From NCBI GenBank assembly GCA_965199005.1, contig CBDAQK010000006.1, forward strand, positions 2,356,001 through 2,420,000: a stretch of 64,000 bases of DNA. Reading direction: 5' to 3'. The notes below the pieces were generated by a model. It did no database searches. It saw nothing but the letters and a program-made list of their open reading frames with translations, and had not been told where the DNA came from. Each line of letters begins with the position of its first letter. Position 1 is the first letter of the stretch. Below, piece by piece: positions 1 to 7,498 of this stretch. Made by a program: the position numbers and the translations under genes. This DNA comes from LMUY01 sp965199005. GTDB taxonomy: Bacteria > Pseudomonadota > Alphaproteobacteria > Acetobacterales > Acetobacteraceae.

Positions 1-2
1 AG

Positions 3-1055
3 GGAACGGTCGCGGCGACGGAAACCCGCGTGCTGGGCGTGGGCGGCACGTTGCTGCCGCCGCTGCAATGCCCCCACCGCGCCGAGCCGATCGCGGCGGC
101 CCTGCGGAGCCTGATCGAGGATGGGGCCGATTTGCTGCTGGTGGCGGGCGCATCCGCCGTGGTCGACCGCCGCGACGTCGGCCCGTCCGGCATCGTGGCG
201 GCCGGCGGTGAAATCCTGCATTTCGGCATGCCGGTCGACCCTGGCAATCTGATTTGTCTCGGCAGGATCGGCGACATTCCCGCCCTGGTGCTGCCCGGCT
301 GTGCCCGCAGCCCGAAGCCAAATGGGATCGACCTGGTGCTGCACCGGCTGGCCACCGGCCTCCCCGTGACCGGCGCCACGATCAGCCGCATGGGCGTGGG
401 CGGCCTGCTGAAGGATGTGACGGCCAGGCCCTTGCCCCGCGCCCGGGCGACGGCCAGCGCCGCACCCCATGGCGTGGCCGCCGTGGTGCTGGCCGCCGGG
501 CAATCCAGCCGCATGGCGCCGCGGCACAAATTGCTGGTGCAGGACGCTGCCGGCCGAACCATGGTGGCGCGCGTGGTTGACGGCGTGTTGGCCAGCCGCG
601 CCCGGCCCGTGCTGGTCGTCACCGGCCATCGCGCCGCGGAGGTGCGGGCCGCGCTGGGCAGCCGTCCCGTCACGTTCGTCACCGCCCCCGACTATGCCGA
701 TGGCCTTTCGGCCAGCCTGCGCGCCGGCCTGGCGGCGGTGCCCCCCTTCACCGCCGCCGCGCTGGTGGTGCTGGGCGACATGCCGCTGGTGACCGCAGCC
801 ACGATCGACCGGCTGATCGAGAGCTACGACCCCGACGAGGGCCGCACCATCGTCGCACCCAGCCACGGTGGAGAACTGGGGAACCCGGTGTTGTGGGACC
901 GCCGCCACTTCCCCGCGATGATGGCGCTGACCGGGGACCGGGGTGCGCGCTCCTTGCTGCGACAATTTGCGGAGGCGGTCGCGGAAGTCGTCGTAGACGA
1001 CACAGTGTTGCGGGATTTCGACACTGCAGACAGCTTGCTTGATCTGCCTGGGTGA
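3..1055 (+). CDS. Molybdopterin-binding / MobA-like nucleotidyltransferase fusion (5' end outside window)
   Basis: The reading frame is open to the left edge, so the start lies outside the window and about 350 C-terminal residues are seen. The first part (about residues 1-140) resembles a MoeA/MoaB-type molybdopterin-binding domain, with a GG-rich segment and a 'VLPGC..SPKPN' stretch. From about residue 160 a MobA-like NTP-transferase domain starts with the LAAGQSSRM nucleotide-binding motif, followed by a 'VLGDMPLV' metal-binding Asp segment. Alphaproteobacterial proteins with this architecture are usually over 500 aa. They are thought to act in Mo-cofactor maturation (cytidylyl or guanylyl transfer to molybdopterin). 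The exact nucleotide specificity cannot be read from the sequence. Confidence 0.8.
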   Translation, partial: GTVAATETRVLGVGGTLLPPLQCPHRAEPIAAALRSLIEDGADLLLVAGASAVVDRRDVGPSGIVAAGGEILHFGMPVDPGNLICLGRIGDIPALVLPGCARSPKPNGIDLVLHRLATGLPVTGATISRMGVGGLLKDVTARPLPRARATASAAPHGVAAVVLAAGQSSRMAPRHKLLVQDAAGRTMVARVVDGVLASRARPVLVVTGHRAAEVRAALGSRPVTFVTAPDYADGLSASLRAGLAAVPPFTAAALVVLGDMPLVTAATIDRLIESYDPDEGRTIVAPSHGGELGNPVLWDRRHFPAMMALTGDRGARSLLRQFAEAVAEVVVDDTVLRDFDTADSLLDLPG

Positions 1056-1122
1056 CATGCCGGGGACGGCAGCCCATCTTCGTAGGCAAACCCCAACCCT
1101 ACGGCCCTCCCGGAGCTATCCC

Positions 1123-1476
1123 ATGGTTCGTGCCTTCCTGCCTGCGCTGCTCCTTCTTGCGGCTGCCGGCTGTGCGCCTCGGCCGCCGACGAGTACCGGA
1201 CGCGCGGACGCCGCGGCACTGGCGGCCTGCAAAGCCAGCACGAACCGGGCGTTCGACCGGCAAAACCGGTACCTGCTGTCGGAACGCGACCAGACGGACA
1301 ACCCGTTTTCCACGTCTGGCGACACTGGCATCACAACGCGCGGTCTCACTCAGCGCTACGACTATGACACCCAACTGGCGTCTTGCCTGACTGCCTCCGG
1401 CGCGCCGGACCAGGCGAATTCGGCCGCGACGTCGACGCCGCCAACGGCGCGGACAAGCACGTCTTTGTCCCAGTAG
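1123..1476 (+). CDS. Small putative lipoprotein, unknown function
   Basis: This 117-aa protein starts with a hydrophobic signal segment and a lipobox-like LAAAGC, making Cys17 the likely lipidated residue. A GGAG sits 8-11 bases before the ATG, which is why this start is preferred over an upstream one inside the preceding gene. The mature part is polar, with a Ser/Thr/Ala-rich tail, and shows no domain I recognise. It is probably anchored in the periplasm or outer membrane. It lies 68 bp after the molybdenum-cofactor gene and is not obviously linked to it. Confidence 0.6.
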   Translation: MVRAFLPALLLLAAAGCAPRPPTSTGRADAAALAACKASTNRAFDRQNRYLLSERDQTDNPFSTSGDTGITTRGLTQRYDYDTQLASCLTASGAPDQANSAATSTPPTARTSTSLSQ

Positions 1477-1524
1477 TTCGCGCTGCTACAAGGCGCTCTC
1501 CGTAACAAAGAGAGCCCTTCCCCC

Positions 1525-1875
1525 ATGAGCAAAATCATCCGGACCGACGCGAACAAGGTGCTGGCCAAAGCCGTTGAATATCATGGTTTCGTCTATTTGG
1601 CGGGCATGACCGCGGATGATGTGTCGCAGGATGTCACCGGCCAGACGACCCAGGTCCTCGCCGCGATCGATGCGGCGCTGGAAATCCACGGCACCGACAA
1701 GACGCGCATGTTGCAGGCGCAAATCTGGCTGAAGGACATCCGCGACCGCGACGCCATGAATGCGGTTTGGTCCACCTGGCTGCCTGAAGGCGGCGCGCCG
1801 GCGCGGGCCTGTGTCGAAGCCAGCATGGCGAATCCGCGCCTGCTCGTGGAGATCATGGTCACGGCCTGCAAATAG
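1525..1875 (+). CDS. RidA family (YjgF/YER057c/UK114) protein
   Basis: At 116 aa this matches the usual length of small trimeric RidA-superfamily proteins, many of which hydrolyse reactive enamine/imine intermediates released by PLP enzymes. The conserved substrate-binding Arg is in 'PARACVEA' (Arg94), and an acidic residue follows in 'LLVEIMV' (Glu109). The N-terminal 'YHGFVYLAGM' strand is typical. It is a cytosolic single-gene unit. A short GCTCTC/GAGAGC inverted repeat just upstream (1495-1515) may belong to the 3' end of the previous gene. It may be an archetypal RidA or a close subfamily; the active Arg favours catalytic function. Confidence 0.85.
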   Translation: MSKIIRTDANKVLAKAVEYHGFVYLAGMTADDVSQDVTGQTTQVLAAIDAALEIHGTDKTRMLQAQIWLKDIRDRDAMNAVWSTWLPEGGAPARACVEASMANPRLLVEIMVTACK

Positions 1876-2053
1876 CGCCGACCGCCGATGGAATCGCATC
1901 GCCGTTTATTGATGCGGTTCCATCACGACTGCGTGAATAGGATTGTAGTCCGAAAAATTGATCTCGCACGTGTCTCGTATGGTGTGTTTGCCGGGGTGAT
2001 TGCAACAAACTGACATACTCGGGTTGCCTACCCGACGCAGACCTTGTTACCGC

Positions 2054-2085
2054 CTCCCTCACGACTTGGTGAACTCATGAGGGAG
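2054..2085 (+). promoter_or_regulatory. Inverted repeat covering the CHAP gene ribosome-binding site
   Basis: CTCCCTCA (2054-2061) is exactly complementary to TGAGGGAG (2078-2085), with a 16-base loop. The right arm contains the GAGGGAG Shine-Dalgarno sequence just before the ATG at 2091. In mRNA the hairpin would mask the ribosome-binding site, so it could act as a translational switch or thermosensor. Function is inferred from geometry only. Confidence 0.4.
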
Positions 2086-2090
2086 TCGAT

Positions 2091-3050
2091 ATGACCGCAG
2101 CCGCCCAATTCCGGGTCATTGCTCTTGGCGCTGCCTTCGTCCTCGGGTTGGGGGGTGCTGCTGAGGCCCGCGCCCACGCCGGGCATGAAGCACGCCAGGG
2201 TGGGCACGCGGAGTTTTCCGCGCACGGCGCCAGCCATATCCACGGCACTCCCATCGCATTCAGTCCCAACCGGCATGGGAGCCAGGAGCGTTTCAGCGCC
2301 CACGAGTACAGCCGCTATGCCGCGCACGAGTTCGGTGGCCGTGCGGCGAGTGGGTATGGCGGGCGCCATGGCCGTTCGCGTGGCCACGGCTACGCCGCCA
2401 GCTTTGGGGGATACGGCGCCGGCTATGCCAGCGTCGGCCATAGCGGCGGCACCATCCAGTGCGTCACCTTCGCCCGGGCCGATTCGGGGATCGAGCTATC
2501 GGGCAATGCCAGCGCCTGGTGGGATCACGCAGCCGGCGTCTACCAGCGCGGCAACCGGCCCGAAGCCGGCAGCGTGCTGAACTTCCGCGCCAACGGGTCG
2601 ATGCGCCTCGGCCATGTCGCGGTCGTGGACCAGGTCGTCGACAGTCGCACGATCCAGATCGACCATGCGAATTGGGGCGGCCCTGGTGCGATCCGCGGCG
2701 GCATCAGCCGCGACATCTACGTCGTCGACGTTTCGCCCACCAATGATTGGAGCGCGGTTCGGGTGGCGCTGGGCCATAGCGGCGAGTTCGGCAGCATCTA
2801 TCCGACCTACGGCTTCATTTATAACCGCCCCGATCGCGGCCAGATGGTCGCGTCCTACGACCACAGCGCGCCCATGCCGATGCTCAACCCGGCACCACGC
2901 GACCTGCGCGGCCGCTACAGCGACACGGCCTACGACGAGGTTGCCGAGGCTCCGGATGGTCCGATGCCGACCCTTGGACGTCGCGTAGTCGCTCGCCGGC
3001 ACCGCCTCCGGGTCCTCCCGACGCGCTACCGTCACCACGGGCGCTACTAA
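2091..3050 (+). CDS. Secreted CHAP-domain amidase-like protein
   Basis: This 319-aa protein has an N-terminal signal peptide (cleavage expected near 'AEARA', residues 23-28). A His/Gly-rich low-complexity linker covers residues 30-120. A CHAP (cysteine/histidine amidohydrolase/peptidase) domain follows at about 120-215. The catalytic Cys124 is in 'IQCVTFAR', His175 in 'GHVAVVD', and a polar third residue in 'IDHANW' (about 191-194). CHAP enzymes cut peptidoglycan peptides or bridges, so a cell-wall role in the periplasm is likely. The C-terminal 90 residues are Pro/Arg-rich and unassigned. The gene stands alone, with a strong terminator after it. Confidence 0.85.
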   Translation: MTAAAQFRVIALGAAFVLGLGGAAEARAHAGHEARQGGHAEFSAHGASHIHGTPIAFSPNRHGSQERFSAHEYSRYAAHEFGGRAASGYGGRHGRSRGHGYAASFGGYGAGYASVGHSGGTIQCVTFARADSGIELSGNASAWWDHAAGVYQRGNRPEAGSVLNFRANGSMRLGHVAVVDQVVDSRTIQIDHANWGGPGAIRGGISRDIYVVDVSPTNDWSAVRVALGHSGEFGSIYPTYGFIYNRPDRGQMVASYDHSAPMPMLNPAPRDLRGRYSDTAYDEVAEAPDGPMPTLGRRVVARRHRLRVLPTRYRHHGRY

Positions 3051-3073
3051 CAGCACCGGCCGCGCCGGCTCGT

Positions 3074-3107
3074 AAAAAAGCCCCCTTCCGCAAGGAGGGG
3101 GCTTTTT
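3074..3107 (+). terminator. Rho-independent terminator after the CHAP gene
   Basis: GCCCCCTTC and its near-perfect complement form a GC-rich stem. It is flanked by AAAAAA on the left and TTTTT on the right, so it could also work for transcription from the opposite strand. It lies 24 bp after the CHAP stop codon. Confidence 0.85.
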
Positions 3108-3116
3108 GCGTCTGTT

Positions 3117-3178
3117 GGTGGGCTGAAGCCCACACTACGTCAGAACGCCACCGCTGTAGGGTGGGCTTCAGCCCCACC
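3117..3178. repeat. REP-like double-hairpin intergenic element, copy A
   Basis: Two palindromic arms (3117-3139 and 3156-3178) each fold on the core GTGGGCTGAAGCCCAC and are reverse complements of each other around a short centre. The same arm sequence recurs at 7413-7481 and 46449-46517. Copy A lies between convergent genes. It looks like a BIME/REP-type repeat family. Confidence 0.7.
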
Positions 3179-3231
3179 GGACGCGTTAGGTCCGACCGTA
3201 TCCAACAACTTCCGTTGGTTGCAAAACGATG

Positions 3232-3750
3232 CTAAGCCAGCAAGACCCCCGCCACCGTGCCAAGCGCCAGCATCAGGAGCGGATGCGCCTTGGTCAGCAC
3301 CAGCACCGCGGCGGTGACCAGGGTGATGGCGCCCGTGGCCCACCCATGCGTGGTCGACGCGGCCAGCAGCGCCGCCCCTGCCCCCACCAGACCGACCGTG
3401 ATGGGCACGAGCCCCGCCTGCACCACCCGCCGCCACAAACGGTCCCGGAAGCGATGCCAGAGCTTCACCGTCACGAAGGTGAGCGTGCTGGAGGGGCCGA
3501 TCATGCCGGCCGTTGCCGCCAGCGCACCCGACAGCCCAGCCACCCGCCAGCCAACCAAGGTGGACACCATCATGTTCGGCCCGGGGGCGGCCTGCGCCAA
3601 GGCAAAGATATCGGCGAAGGTCGCGCGATCCATGTAACCGTGGACGTCCACCACCTGCCGCTGCATCTCCGGGAGAACCGGCACGACGCCGCCCACTGCA
3701 AGCATCGAGAGCTCGCCGAAGATCGCAAGCAAATGGCCAATCTCACTCAT
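3232..3750 (-). CDS. chrA: Chromate transporter ChrA, short-chain subunit (second of pair)
   Basis: This 172-aa integral membrane protein corresponds to one half of a ChrA (CHR family) transporter. The characteristic 'QAAPGPNMM' loop near residue 60 matches the ChrA PGP signature. Classical ChrA (about 400 aa) is a two-domain fusion; here the halves are separate genes whose products would act as a heterodimer exporting chromate. The start MSEIGHLL is chosen because it overlaps the end of the upstream partner by 8 bp, giving translational coupling. The alternative start further upstream lies wholly inside the partner gene. Actual substrate (chromate or another oxyanion) is unproven. Confidence 0.85.
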   Translation of the reverse strand: MSEIGHLLAIFGELSMLAVGGVVPVLPEMQRQVVDVHGYMDRATFADIFALAQAAPGPNMMVSTLVGWRVAGLSGALAATAGMIGPSSTLTFVTVKLWHRFRDRLWRRVVQAGLVPITVGLVGAGAALLAASTTHGWATGAITLVTAAVLVLTKAHPLLMLALGTVAGVLLA

Positions 3751-4318
3751 GCTGGCCCAACCGGCACAACAGGATGCTGATGGGCGCCAGCACCACCATG
3801 GTCGGCAGCAAGGGCAGCCGCAGGATTGCCACGCCAAGGAAGGCCACGAGGGCCAGCACGATCCCGATGGGATGGCGCTGCAAGGGTGCTGCGATCTTTA
3901 CCGCCATTGCCACGACCAGCCCCGCGGCCGCCGCCGACAGGCCTTCGAAGGCATGCGCGACGGCGGGGATATGGCCGTAGCGTGCGAAGACGCCGCCGAG
4001 CGCGATCACGATTGCCATCGGCGCCGCCAACAGCCCCAGCAGACAGGCCAAACTGCCAAACACGCCGCCAAACCGCGCCCCCGTCGCTACCGAGACGTTC
4101 ACCACGTTGGGCCCGGGCAGAAACTGGCACAGCGCCAGCATATCGTTGAACTCGGCAGCTGTGAGCCAGCGCCGCTGTTCGACCACCATCTGCCGGAGCC
4201 AGGGCAGCACGCCGCCAAACCCCACGATGCCGATCTTGAAGAAGGCAACGAACATCGTCGCCAGCCCCGGCACCACCATGTCTGGTTCCCTGGGCGGCGG
4301 AGTTCCAATGTCAGGCAT
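3743..4318 (-). CDS. chrA: Chromate transporter ChrA, short-chain subunit (first of pair)
   Basis: This is the 191-aa partner of the neighbouring short ChrA protein. It carries the family's 'GFGGVLPWLRQ' N-terminal motif and 'QFLPGPNVVN' (the PGP loop), followed by hydrophobic segments. The preferred ATG at 4318 overlaps the MFS gene stop by 8 bp; an ATG at 4333 would add five residues and lengthen the overlap. The three overlapping genes (MFS, chrA, chrA) form one operon. The two halves differ in sequence, as expected of antiparallel heterodimeric pairs. Confidence 0.85.
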   Translation of the reverse strand: MPDIGTPPPREPDMVVPGLATMFVAFFKIGIVGFGGVLPWLRQMVVEQRRWLTAAEFNDMLALCQFLPGPNVVNVSVATGARFGGVFGSLACLLGLLAAPMAIVIALGGVFARYGHIPAVAHAFEGLSAAAAGLVVAMAVKIAAPLQRHPIGIVLALVAFLGVAILRLPLLPTMVVLAPISILLCRLGQHE

Positions 4319-5609
4319 GGACCTCACGAACATACGGTGCGCGGTTGCGGCCGATCAACAGCACGGCGCCAAGCCCGACCACCGCCGCCAATGACATCCA
4401 GGCGCCAGGCACCGCCTTGTCGCCAAATGCCTTGATCAGCGCCGTGCAAATCGCCGGGGTCATGCCGCCCACCACCGTCGCCAGGCTGTAGGCGATCGAG
4501 AAGCCGGACGTGCGCACCTCCAGCGGCATCACCTCGGTCAGATAGACCACCATGGCGCCGTTGTAGCAGCCATAGAGGAAGCTCAGCCATAGCTCGGCAA
4601 TCAGCAGATGACCAAAGCTCGGCGCCCCCACCAGCCAGTTCATCACCGGGTAGGCGGAGAAGATTGCCAGCACCGTCGTGGCAATCAGCAGCGGCCGGCG
4701 CCCGATCCGGTCCGACAACGCACCTGCAACGGGCAACCAGAGCAGATTGGACAGGCCTACGCAGATGGTGACGATCAGCACGTCGAGATCGTCCAGCTTC
4801 AGCACCTGCTTGCCGAAGGTCGGCGTGTAAGCGGTGATGAGATAGAACGACACCGTCGTCATGATGACCATCATCATGCCCAGCCCGACGATGCGCCAAT
4901 TGGTCAGCATCGACGTCATGATCTGCCCGGCCGTCAGCCGGCGCGGACGCGTCAGGAACGCCTCGGTCTCCTCCAGGGACCGCCGCAGCAGGAACAGGAA
5001 CGGGATGATGAGGCAACCAATGATCAGAGGGATCCGCCAGCCCCAGGCGTTCATCGTGGCGGCGCCCAGCGTCTGGTTCAGCGCCACGCCCAAAAGGGCA
5101 GCGAAGATCACGGCGACCTGCTGGCTGCCGGATTGCCAGGCGACGTAGAAGCCTTTGTTGCCGGGCGTCGCAATCTCCGCGAGATAGACCGACACGCCGC
5201 CCAACTCTACCCCGGCGGAGAAGCCCTGGATGAGACGGCTGATGACGACCAGGATCGGTGCCACCAGGCCGATCGTGGCGTAGCCGGGCACGACGGCGAT
5301 GGCCAGGGTGCCGACCGACATCAGCGCCAGCGTCAGGATCAACCCGGCGCGGCGGCCATGCGCATCGATGTAGGCACCCAGGACCAGCGCTCCGATCGGG
5401 CGCATCAGAAAGCCGGCACCGAACGTCATCAACGCCAATATCAGCTGGATGAAATCGCCATTGGCCGTGTTGTCCTGCGGGAAATACGTCCGCCCGATCG
5501 CCGCCGCGAAGTAGCCAAACACGAAGAAATCGTATTGTTCCAAGAAGTTGCCGCTCGAAACCCGCAGAACTCCCATCAGCTTTGATTGCCCGCCGGCGGT
5601 CATGCTCAT
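4311..5609 (-). CDS. MFS metabolite:H+ symporter (MHS family, citrate/tricarballylate-like)
   Basis: This 432-aa, roughly 12-helix transporter resembles metabolite:H+ symporters such as citrate or tricarballylate carriers (CitA/TcuC type). It has 'NFLEQYDFFVFGYFA' in helix 1, the 'GAYIDAHGRR' loop 2-3 motif and the repeated 'GALSDRIGRRP' after helix 6. A GGAG lies just before the ATG at 5609; another Met two codons later is equally possible. It is the first gene of the operon with the two chrA halves. Substrate cannot be assigned beyond a small organic acid. Confidence 0.75.
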   Translation of the reverse strand: MSMTAGGQSKLMGVLRVSSGNFLEQYDFFVFGYFAAAIGRTYFPQDNTANGDFIQLILALMTFGAGFLMRPIGALVLGAYIDAHGRRAGLILTLALMSVGTLAIAVVPGYATIGLVAPILVVISRLIQGFSAGVELGGVSVYLAEIATPGNKGFYVAWQSGSQQVAVIFAALLGVALNQTLGAATMNAWGWRIPLIIGCLIIPFLFLLRRSLEETEAFLTRPRRLTAGQIMTSMLTNWRIVGLGMMMVIMTTVSFYLITAYTPTFGKQVLKLDDLDVLIVTICVGLSNLLWLPVAGALSDRIGRRPLLIATTVLAIFSAYPVMNWLVGAPSFGHLLIAELWLSFLYGCYNGAMVVYLTEVMPLEVRTSGFSIAYSLATVVGGMTPAICTALIKAFGDKAVPGAWMSLAAVVGLGAVLLIGRNRAPYVREVHA

Positions 5610-5729
5610 CCGTCTCCTCATCTGTGTCGACCATACCGGACCGGGCCGCCTTCGCTAGCGTTGCGGCGCAGTCTGGGCAGGAAAGTTCCGTCTGCTAGCA
5701 TAGGTAAAACGAGACCAGGGGAAACTGCC

Positions 5730-7403
5730 ATGACCGATGCCGAAGCCTTCCTGGCTGCCCGCGATCTGCTGCTGGCGCATCGGACCGATATCGGCGCCGC
5801 CCGCAAGGCATTCCAATGGCCGGAGTTGACGCATTTCAACTTCGCCTTGGACCATTTCGACCGCCTGGCCACCGGCAACGACAATCCGGCACTCCGCTTC
5901 ATCGGCCCTGGTGACCACGAGCGCACGATTTCCTTCGCGGCCATGTCCCAGCAATCCAACCGTGTCGCCAACCACCTGCGATCGCTCGGCGTCCAGCGCG
6001 GGGACCGCGTGCTGCTGCTGCTGGGCAACGTGCCCGCGCTGTGGGAGGCAATGCTTGCCTGCTGCAAGCTTGGCGCCGTGGTGATCCCGGCGACCACGAT
6101 GCTGACGGAGGACGATCTGCGCGACCGCTTCGACCGCGGCCGGGTGCGCCACGCCATCATCGCCGGAGAGCACGCCGCCCGGTTCGTCCCGCTCGGCGGC
6201 AGCTACACGAGGCTTGCCGTTGGCGGTGCCGAAGGCTGGCTGCGGTTCGAAGATGGGTATGCCGCCTCGCCAGACTTCACACCGGACGGCGAAACGCGCG
6301 CGACGGATCCGCTGTTGCTCTATTTCACGTCGGGAACCACCGCTAAGCCCAAGCTCGTGCTGCATTCGCATCAGAGCTACCCGGTAGGCCACCTTTCGAC
6401 CATGTATTGGATCGGGCTACAGCCTGGCGACGTGCACCTCAACATTTCCTCTCCCGGCTGGGCCAAGCATGCCTGGAGCAGCTTTTTCGCGCCCTGGATC
6501 GCCGGGGCGACAATCGTGATCCTGAACCAGGCACGGTTCGACGCACGCGGCGTGCTGGATGTGCTGGATCATGCGCGGGTGACCACCTTCTGCGCCCCGC
6601 CCACCGTTTGGCGCATGCTGATTCAGGAGGACCTCACGACCGCCACGGTGCATCTGCGCGAGGCCCTGGCCGCGGGCGAACCGCTGAACCCCGAAGTGAT
6701 CGAGCAGGTGCAGCGTGCCTGGGGGCTGACCATCCGCGATGGATACGGGCAGACTGAAACGACGCTGCAGATCGCGAACACGCCGGGCCATGCGGCGCAG
6801 GCGGGTTCGATGGGCTGGCCGCTACCCGGCTACGAGGTGTCGCTGTTGGATCCTGATGGACAGGAGACGTCAGAGGGTGAAATCGCCCTGTCGCTGGAAC
6901 CGCGTCCGCTGGGTCTGATGGACGGCTACCAGGCGGAGGACGGCACCCTGCGCGGCGTGGAAGGGCGTTGGTACCGCACGGGCGACACCGCGATGCGCAA
7001 CGCCGACGGCTCGCTGACGTATATCGGGCGGGCCGACGATGTTTTCAAATCAAGCGGTTATCGGATCAGCCCGTTCGAGTTGGAGAGCGTTCTGATCGAA
7101 CACCATGCGGTTGCGGAGGCGGCGATCGTACCCTCGCCCGATCCGACCCGGACGGCATTGCCCAAGGCCTTCGTGCTGCTGGCCGCGGGGTCGCTGCCGG
7201 ACGCCGCCACGGCCACCAGCATCTTCGCGCATCTCCGCGCTCGCCTGGCGCCCTATAAACGCGTGCGCCGGCTGGAATTCGCGGAGCTGCCCAAGACCAT
7301 CAGCGGCAAAATCCGCCGGGTGGAGCTGCGCCGTCTCGAGGCTGGCCGCCGATCCGAAGGGATAAGGGGAGAGTTGGAGTTCCTGGAAGAGGAGTTGCCG
7401 TAA
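5730..7403 (+). CDS. AMP-forming acyl-CoA synthetase (medium-chain/ACSM-like)
   Basis: This 557-aa ANL-superfamily ligase activates a carboxylic acid with ATP and CoA. The P-loop TSGTTAKPK is at about residues 200-208. The A5 motif 'GYGQTETT', the hinge 'YRTGDTAMRN', 'GRADDVFKSSGYRI' and the C-terminal 'PKTISGKIRR' with its catalytic Lys are all intact. The 'SSPGWAKHAWSSFFAPW' region is typical of ACSM/medium-chain or 2-oxo/aryl acid ligases rather than acetate-specific Acs. The ATG at 5730 is the natural family start; the frame is open further upstream but without matching sequence. It is divergent from the MFS operon. Confidence 0.85.
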   Translation: MTDAEAFLAARDLLLAHRTDIGAARKAFQWPELTHFNFALDHFDRLATGNDNPALRFIGPGDHERTISFAAMSQQSNRVANHLRSLGVQRGDRVLLLLGNVPALWEAMLACCKLGAVVIPATTMLTEDDLRDRFDRGRVRHAIIAGEHAARFVPLGGSYTRLAVGGAEGWLRFEDGYAASPDFTPDGETRATDPLLLYFTSGTTAKPKLVLHSHQSYPVGHLSTMYWIGLQPGDVHLNISSPGWAKHAWSSFFAPWIAGATIVILNQARFDARGVLDVLDHARVTTFCAPPTVWRMLIQEDLTTATVHLREALAAGEPLNPEVIEQVQRAWGLTIRDGYGQTETTLQIANTPGHAAQAGSMGWPLPGYEVSLLDPDGQETSEGEIALSLEPRPLGLMDGYQAEDGTLRGVEGRWYRTGDTAMRNADGSLTYIGRADDVFKSSGYRISPFELESVLIEHHAVAEAAIVPSPDPTRTALPKAFVLLAAGSLPDAATATSIFAHLRARLAPYKRVRRLEFAELPKTISGKIRRVELRRLEAGRRSEGIRGELEFLEEELP

Positions 7404-7412
7404 AGGGAAGTC

Positions 7413-7481
7413 ATAGGGTGAGCTTTAGCCCGCCACGGGTTCGCACGGCGCCTCAAAGCGTGGGCTGAAGCCCACCCTACG
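7413..7481. repeat. REP-like double-hairpin intergenic element, copy B
   Basis: The arms are ATAGGGTGAGCTTTAGCCC (from 7413) and CGTGGGCTGAAGCCCACC (from 7459), around a centre containing TTCGCACGGCGCCTC. The centre matches the reverse complement of the centre of copy C (46449-46517), so B and C are inverted copies of the same element. It fills the gap between the convergent acyl-CoA ligase and smc. Confidence 0.75.
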
Positions 7482-7498
7482 ATGCGAGACCGAGGGTC

